Shown piece by piece: positions 58,639-64,000 of a stretch of DNA of 64,000 nucleotides (positions within the stretch are counted from its first letter, which is position 1; each line of letters starts with the position of its first letter). Below the pieces are notes generated by a model. The model was not told the origin of the DNA. It saw nothing but the letters and a program-made list of their open reading frames with translations, and did no database searches. The stretch spans positions 20,789,501 to 20,853,500 of the forward strand of contig NC_135365.1 of NCBI RefSeq assembly GCF_051622035.1, in the 5' to 3' direction. This DNA comes from Arctopsyche grandis (Eukaryota; Arthropoda; Insecta; Trichoptera; Hydropsychidae). Position numbers and translations under genes: made by a program.

Positions 58639-58968
58639 TTAACCCTTTGCCCGCGTCACTAAATTTAGCGAACATGCCCTGTACGCGGCTGCTTTTTTGC
58701 AGATTTTGTTATCGCGTTTTCGACTATAAATATAGGTTGTAATATATTATAAATTATTTTAGCCTATATTGAATTTTTTTTGACTACTGCCATCTATTGA
58801 ATTTGGTAAAGTATACATTTAGTAATATTTTCAACCAAGTTATAAAATTTTAACACAATAGACGGCTCTTATACAGGTTGGAACTTCCAAGACATCTATG
58901 CGTGTCTCACGCGCTGAGGGCATGTTCGCTAGGACATGTATAGTAGTCGTACGCGGTGGAAAGGTTAA
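58639..58968. mobile_element. piggyBac-like MITE with TTAA target
   Basis: TTAA-CCCTTTGCCCGCGTCAC ... GTACGCGGTGGAAAGG-TTAA. Close copy of 46,588-46,874, so recently active relative to the other repeats. Confidence 0.8.
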
Positions 58969-59149
58969 GATGGGGTTCGACATTTTTCAAGTTGATTTTG
59001 AACCACTTATGGTAAGAACACACTCAAAAGTGCGGCACAAGACCTTATTTGGTCTCCAGCTGTGATGGGCGTGTCTTTATATCATTGTTAATTCGTAAGA
59101 TCTTAGTATTTCGACAAGTTTCTCCTCTTCTAGTGCTTTATCCGTTACC

Positions 59150-59335
59150 GGACGTTGGCATTCATATTTCTAATGATGGCCGCCACCCAGAACAGTGCAG
59201 TGGTATTTTGGTTGAACCATTGCCTCAGGTTTTTTAGCCAGAACGCTCTTCTTGATATGCAGGAGTTGATATGTCTCAGGGTGTCGCATTACGTTACCAA
59301 AGTATTCAAGTTTTCGTCTCTTGATGGTCTTGGCG
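59150..59335 (-). pseudogene. LINE (RT-type ORF) C-terminal fragment, frameshifted
   Basis: Minus strand: IKRRKLEYFGNVMRHPETYQ(LLH), then in another frame FWLKNLRQWFNQNTTALFWV: the common C-terminus of endonuclease-RT proteins (RKLEYFGHVMR...SWLKNLRQWF). Dead. Confidence 0.65.
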
Positions 59336-59479
59336 ATTTTTTTTTGTTTAATTTATTCTAGACAAAACACTCATTATTTTTTAATCATATTTTTCCGGCT
59401 TATACGTAGCATTCTTCTGTAGATCCACATTTCAAATGTTTCAGTTTTTAAGTTTCCCTTAGATTTTTTTCAAATTTGG

Positions 59480-59650
59480 GAATCTCCGGTCAATACAAGG
59501 ATAAAATATCACCAAAAACATTGTGGGGTTTGCAAAGAGACACAACGTTACAGATTTGACCTAGCAGTGACTTTTTTTTACGTGTGCAAAACTATCTAAA
59601 AAAAATAACAACACGTGCTGCATACCTCTTTGTATGTTTTCATCTTACGA
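59480..59650 (-). mobile_element. Family-B element fragment
   Basis: AAGGATAAAATATCACCAAA and GTGCAAAACTATCTAAAAAA then GTATGTTTTCATCTTACG, a diverged B terminus. Confidence 0.5.
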
Positions 59651-59769
59651 TTGCTTTATTATTTTACCGACATGTGTGGGCTTACTGTACATGTACATCC
59701 ATAATTTGTGTCATAACAGGAATGATCCAAGACGATACTTATGGTTAGATTGTTTTTGTACATAAGTAC

Positions 59770-60297
59770 TGTTGCGTAGGGTTCGGTTGAGGATCCAAAT
59801 GAGTCGCCAAAGTTGCTTCACATCATTTATTGAATGATTCAGGAGGTTCACGCGTAGCCAGCACTCGATCCAGAATGATCTAATATAGTAGTAGTGGGTA
59901 ATATCTTAAAGATAGTTCCTTGGAGTTCACTCCATGCCTATTGATCTAAAGTTTTGTATATAATCCAATTCGCATTGATGTTGTAGTACGGGCTGGCGGC
60001 TGCTTGCTTTGTTACAGGTTTTAGGTAGTTAGAACACTAAGCATAGGTTAGTGCATTAACTAATGATCTAATATGGCCCAAGTACCTCCTTATAAAGGGA
60101 AAATCGCTCACTACAGCTTCCCCGATGCGTTTGTCTCTCCATTGTCTAGGCACGTACAGTTTTAAGTGCATCTCACGCTCTCAGGGCTCTAGAAATTCTA
60201 CCGACCACTAGGCCAATTGGGGGGCTTCCATTGCTAGCCCCCAAATGCACTTTAGGCGGTGGATAATCCTCATAATGTTCCCACATTCCTACTAACA
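59770..60297 (+). mobile_element. Candidate solo LTR
   Basis: TGTTGCGTAGGGTTCGGTTG to CACATTCCTACTAACA, with an internal CCTTATAAAGGGAAA TATA-like box. TG...CA termini, no internal genes. Target duplication not convincing. Confidence 0.35.
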
Positions 60298-60329
60298 ATT
60301 TTTTTTATACAAAGTAAATTTGCGAGAAA

Positions 60330-60560
60330 TATGTACATTATGTAGGTAGCATATATTTTAGATTTAACAAATTCGAGATACTTATAACTAGAATTTGTGA
60401 GAAAGTGAATCTGTCACAAAAATTAAGTTAGAAAAATTCCAACAGAGACAGTCGATTTGTGTTTTTTTAATAACCACAAGATCTCGCCAACAGCATAATT
60501 GGCCGGGACTTGAACCCAGGATCTCTACTGGTATGCCAAAGCTCGATAAGTGCACTACGC
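60330..60560 (-). mobile_element. tRNA-derived SINE, second family
   Basis: Minus strand: TAGCGTAGTGCACTTATCGA (A-box), GATCCTGGGTTCAAGTCCCG (B-box), then GGCCAATTATGCTGTTGGCG. The body differs from family S. Confidence 0.6.
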
Positions 60561-61146
60561 TATGGCTATATAAACTTTATATAACAAGCTTTCACACTTT
60601 CTCATTTTAATCGAAGGTTTCTTTATTTTATTGGTAATAAAGCAACACGAAGACACCTTTAGACGGTGCTTTACCCAACTATTTATTTTTTACCTTTGTC
60701 TATCTTTCGGTCCAAGTCCCAATATTTCTTGACAGGATTCATCCAGAACCTGCCTTAATGTATTCCCATTCTTAGCCCCAGCTGAGAAACAGGTCATAGC
60801 AACGTCCAGCAGGATGATTGCTAAATACTACAGATGAACCTTCACACAATACAATATAACTTTTATAGATCCACTTTCGCTTTCTACTTCTATTATATTC
60901 AAGCGAGCTCCTTTAGTATCATATCGGTGCAATTGAGCTTATACATATACGCCCACGAGCTAACTCGTCTTTGATATGTATTTAACGAAAAACTTTCACA
61001 TTACCTTGGATAATGTATACTAAACTTAACTATCAACTATGAGATTGGGTCATATTCTCTTATAACAGGGTTTCCCAAACTTTTTTTATGCAATGGAACA
61101 CTTTACAAACCCGGAAATTTTAACGGAACACTAAGCTTATTTTTAA

Positions 61147-62105
61147 CCCTTTGACTGCTACAACAACGATAAATCGTTGTTTTGAAATCGGCGAAGATTG
61201 CTACGACGATCGTTGTTGACGTCATTAATTGTCGTATTTCAATACTTTCTTTGAGCCACCAGCGCATCAGTGGCACGAAACATTTTTTTTATATACGTAT
61301 TTATATTTATTTTTCAATCAAGCTTTATAAATATTTATCAATTTTTTAAATAAAAGCTCTTCAATTTCGGGTTCATCATCAAAGTTAATTTCGGGTTCGT
61401 TGTCAATGTCATATAAGGAGTTATTACTTGGGAATTGATTATTATCGATAAATTCATTTTCAGAATCAGTAGAGCTGCTGATTTGTCGAGTTCCTCGGCG
61501 AGGAGCTATTATTTCGCTTTCATCACTTTCACTGTCCGATATCATTTTGCAGAGTTAAAATAAATGGCAAAAAACAATAGAAATCCGCTTTCAATTATAT
61601 AGGTCACGAGACGTCACGAATTCATGCAATCAATCAAATGCAACTGAAATGCATACAAAATGTTTATGATACATGTTGAAAAATTATTTGATTATTAGAA
61701 ACTTCGCATTCTTGTGTGTCTTGCTCACACGTACACAATTAAAACCAAGAAAGAAAGAGAGAGAGACCGCTACCTGTTTCGAATATATCGCATGTTGTAA
61801 GGATACATCGATATCTAAAAATAGATTATTGAAAAGAATAAAGCCTCGGAAAACAATCGTCAAAACTTATTTAGTGTATATATGTAGGTATCTCTTTCGC
61901 ACGCACGCATGTAAAAGCAAGACAGAAAGAGAGAGCACGAGTCCACGACTGCTTCTTAAAAATGTATATAAAGTATTATAAAAATTACGAGTGTTCGGCG
62001 AAGTAAGTATGTAAAAAAAAATATTATATTTATTTTTTTTCAAAATAATTACAAATGTTAGCATTTTTCGCTTGGACATTGAAAAACCTCGTAGCAGCCA
62101 AAGGG
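61147..62105 (-). mobile_element. piggyBac-like element, deletion derivative
   Basis: Flanked by TTAA (61143-61146, 62106-62109). Inverted ends CCCTTTGACTGCTAC / GTAGCAGCCAAAGGG, with subterminal repeats ACAACGATAAATCGTTGT. On the minus strand, 61545-61318 encodes MISDSESDESEIIAPRRGTR then STDSENEFIDNNQ and DNEPEINFDDEPEIEELL, the acidic N-terminus usual for piggyBac transposases. The catalytic domain is missing. Confidence 0.85.
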
Positions 62106-62172
62106 TTAAATTTGGCTAAATATAAAATAAAATATATTATTAAAACACTTTTAATCTATTTCGTAAATATTT

Positions 62173-62430
62173 TTAAATATAGTAAACAAAGCTTTTATAA
62201 CGACTTTGATGATTTTTAGTCCTTGAATTGCAAATCTTCTTGATATCAGGCACAATAAAGGTGAGTTCAATTCTTATATATGCGTCGAGTTTGTTCCTGC
62301 ACTTTGAACGTTGAGCATAATAAGAAAATTCTACTCCGCATAAATAGGATGTAAAAAACGGAAGTAAGACAAAAATAACTTGTTTCGCCATATCGGGTAT
62401 TCTTCTGACAAACTCGCTCAGAAATCATTT
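62173..62430 (-). pseudogene. hAT transposase C-terminal fragment
   Basis: Minus strand: SEFVRRIPDMAKQVIFVLLP, FFTSYLCGVEFSYYAQRSKC(RNKLD), IELTFIVPDIKKICNSR; matches the ZBED/SCAND3-like pattern LPFxTxYLCExxFSxxxxxKxxxRxxL...xxxxPxIxxLC. Ends in a stop. No upstream transposase is readable. Confidence 0.7.
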
Positions 62431-62799
62431 AATGGCTTTAAAATTCATCTACTTTAAAACTACTGGCTTTTCATCTACTTTAAAATTTAAGTCATTCAAC
62501 TGATGAAATCCGAAATTGAATTTTATCTGTTGTATTAAAAATTGTATTACTTTCACCTTATATTGTAATACTTTTTCCACAATTTTTATTTCCGTATTCA
62601 AACTCTCCGCCTGTATGTCCTTAGATTCTTGAATTCATAAACATCAGTGGAGATTTACCATCACTCGCCATTCAATTTGAGATAGAAGTTGTTTAAATGT
62701 GCATTGCAGCCTATAAAACCATTGCAAAATTTTCACAGAACACTTATTCAAGTTCCGTGGAGCACCAGTGTTCCGCGGAACATATTTTGGCAAACCCTG

Positions 62800-63719
62800 C
62801 TCTATACTTTTTCTAAACTAACAGCTCTACACCCAATCCTGTCTCACTATCGTTATCCCCATTATTCAATTCACTCAAGTCCTATGCACAGGATCTCGTC
62901 GATGACTCACCTTGCACCACCAATCCGTCATCCTATCTAAGTGCATTCATTGTCGCGTAATAATTCACGGCGCCTTTTGCCGGATAGACCAAGTGGCCGA
63001 ACAACCCACCTACCCGTTGCATTTTATAACAAGGCTGTGCGAGCCAGTTGTATCGCCTTGACTCGTCCATATCACAATTCACCATACATGTACGTACCCC
63101 CTCGGGGAACGAGTTGTCTCGCCCACGTGTGTCTTTCACCGGCGCCCACGTGCTACCCAGAAGAGTGCGTGGCCAGCGTGGACACCTTGTGAATGTGTCG
63201 CCTTTTTATTATTTGCACTTTCGATGTCCGAATTATGGTGTTGCACATTTCTTTACGACCTAACTCCATGTCGCGTTTGAAATTCAAGACCCCCCCCCCC
63301 CACTTTTTGTTGGTTTTTTCCTTTAGATTTCTGTAACACTGAATGTTTTGTCATAAAATTTGTCCTTAACACATGTATTAATCGCGTACCTTTTTTGTAT
63401 ACATCGAATCTGTTGATTTTAGTACATGCGGATGGTTGAATGTATGTAATATTGCCTTTTTGTTCTCGCACCTCGTTCCCTTGCATTTATATATTTTTTG
63501 ATTTTTAAATGCTTTTTATTATTACGAAATTATGTTCACAATACATCTTATATCTATTTTAATAGCTACTGATCTACTGATCATTTTCTATTTTACAATT
63601 TTAATTTAATTTGGTTAGTAATTACAGTATTATATTATTCTAATGTTAATCTAAAGCATAATAGGAAAAATAGCTCAAAAACCTATTGCATTTATATATG
63701 ATGATGGATCGTTTTCTTA
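62800..63719. other. Unique DNA, no gene recognised
   Basis: 62,940-63,250 is GC-richer and unique (ACGTACCCCCTCGGGGAACG), with frames on both strands that do not resemble the missing DDX18 C-terminus. A poly-C run lies at 63,290-63,301. The rest is AT-rich. Confidence 0.4.
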
Positions 63720-63758
63720 AATTTGTGTTATTTTTTATTTATACCAGGAAGGTTTGGT

Positions 63759-63790
<32 letters not shown>

Positions 63791-63860
63791 CAGGAAGGAA
63801 GGTAATCCTAATGCGCCTTCCTGACCAGAAACATTGTACATTTGATACAATTATTATTAG
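63720..63860 (-). mobile_element. SINE 3' tail with hairpin, duplicated end
   Basis: TTTATACCAGGAAGG occurs twice (63,740 and 63,786), the second followed by GGTAATCCTAATGCGCCTTC(CTGACCAG), the family-S tail hairpin. Confidence 0.6.
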
Positions 63861-63879
63861 TATTATGCAAAGAAAAGTA

Positions 63880-64000
63880 AAACCAGCAGCATGGACTAGT
63901 TAGCATATCTTGCTATGGTCGGTGTTTACGAGTTCGAGTCACATTGGTTGCTGTTGGCCAGACCTTGGTTTGTGACCAGGTCGGTCGTTTCCTATCAGAG
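63880..64000 (+). mobile_element. tRNA-derived SINE (family S), cut by window end
   Basis: AAACCAGCAGCATGGACTAG, B-box GAGTTCGAGTCAC, GTTGGCCAGACCTTGGTTTG and TCGTTTCCTATCAGAG at the last base. Confidence 0.75.

Larger units (their letters stand above)
61066..62799 (-). mobile_element. hAT element (CAGGGTTTCCCAAAC ends) interrupted by piggyBac
   Basis: Left end CAGGGTTTCCCAAACTTTTT, GGAACAC nearby; right end GTTCCGCGGAACATATTTTG then GCAAACCCTG. Typical hAT termini. Flanks TCTTATAA / CTCTATAC match at only 4 of 8 bases. Contains a hAT transposase C-terminus at 62,173-62,430 and a piggyBac-like element at 61,147-62,105. Confidence 0.75.

Noticed and set aside
62933-63263. Candidate for the missing DDX18 C-terminal exon
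   Set aside because: None of the frames shows the expected family C-terminal residues (YVRAYDSH-like, AKSFGF-like).

Overview
The window is AT-rich animal DNA, almost certainly from an insect. The first 309 bases are the homeobox exon of the Hox gene Sex combs reduced (Scr). A canonical mir-10 hairpin lies about 38.6 kb downstream on the same strand. Split genes with GT-AG introns, a dense load of DNA transposons, Helitrons, tRNA-derived SINEs and LINE tails, and insect-like TATGTA microsatellites support this. I cannot name the order or species from sequence alone.

Layout. 1-309: last coding exon of Scr (+), followed by a long AT-rich 3' UTR. 310-38,940: Hox intergenic DNA with no protein gene I can support. 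It holds GC-richer unique islands (candidate regulatory DNA or non-coding exons) separated by transposon debris: MITEs, SINEs, RTE-type and other LINE fragments, Helitrons, and a hAT element carrying a nested foldback element. 38,943-39,025: mir-10 (+). 41,906-43,534: single-exon NDC1 nucleoporin (+). 44,187-49,018: eight-exon WDR36/UTP21 (-). 49,698-52,176: six-exon mannose-6-phosphate isomerase (+), divergent from WDR36 across a 679-bp spacer. 55,215-58,057: ten exons of the DEAD-box helicase DDX18/pitchoune (+), whose 3' end is not in the window. 58,058-64,000: the start of a very long pit intron, or its disrupted 3' region, filled with nested elements.

Biology. Scr and mir-10 mark the anterior half of the Hox complex. 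In the ancestral insect arrangement Dfd follows mir-10, but here four housekeeping genes follow instead. This points to a cluster break, inversion or insertion (or an assembly join) just after mir-10. WDR36 (SSU processome) and DDX18 (60S/rRNA processing) are both nucleolar ribosome-biogenesis factors. NDC1 is a nuclear-pore membrane protein and MPI feeds GDP-mannose synthesis.

Most unusual patterns: (1) mir-10 is followed by non-Hox genes; (2) 132-bp foldback MITEs sit end to end, separated by one identical 9-bp target repeat, with filled and unfilled versions of the same composite locus 4 kb apart; (3) a 3'-terminal hairpin is shared by a LINE family and a tRNA-SINE family, with a conserved loop and a block of four compensatory stem changes; (4) several elements are nested cleanly with readable target duplications. 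All gene identifications come from recognising protein motifs by eye; no database search was run.
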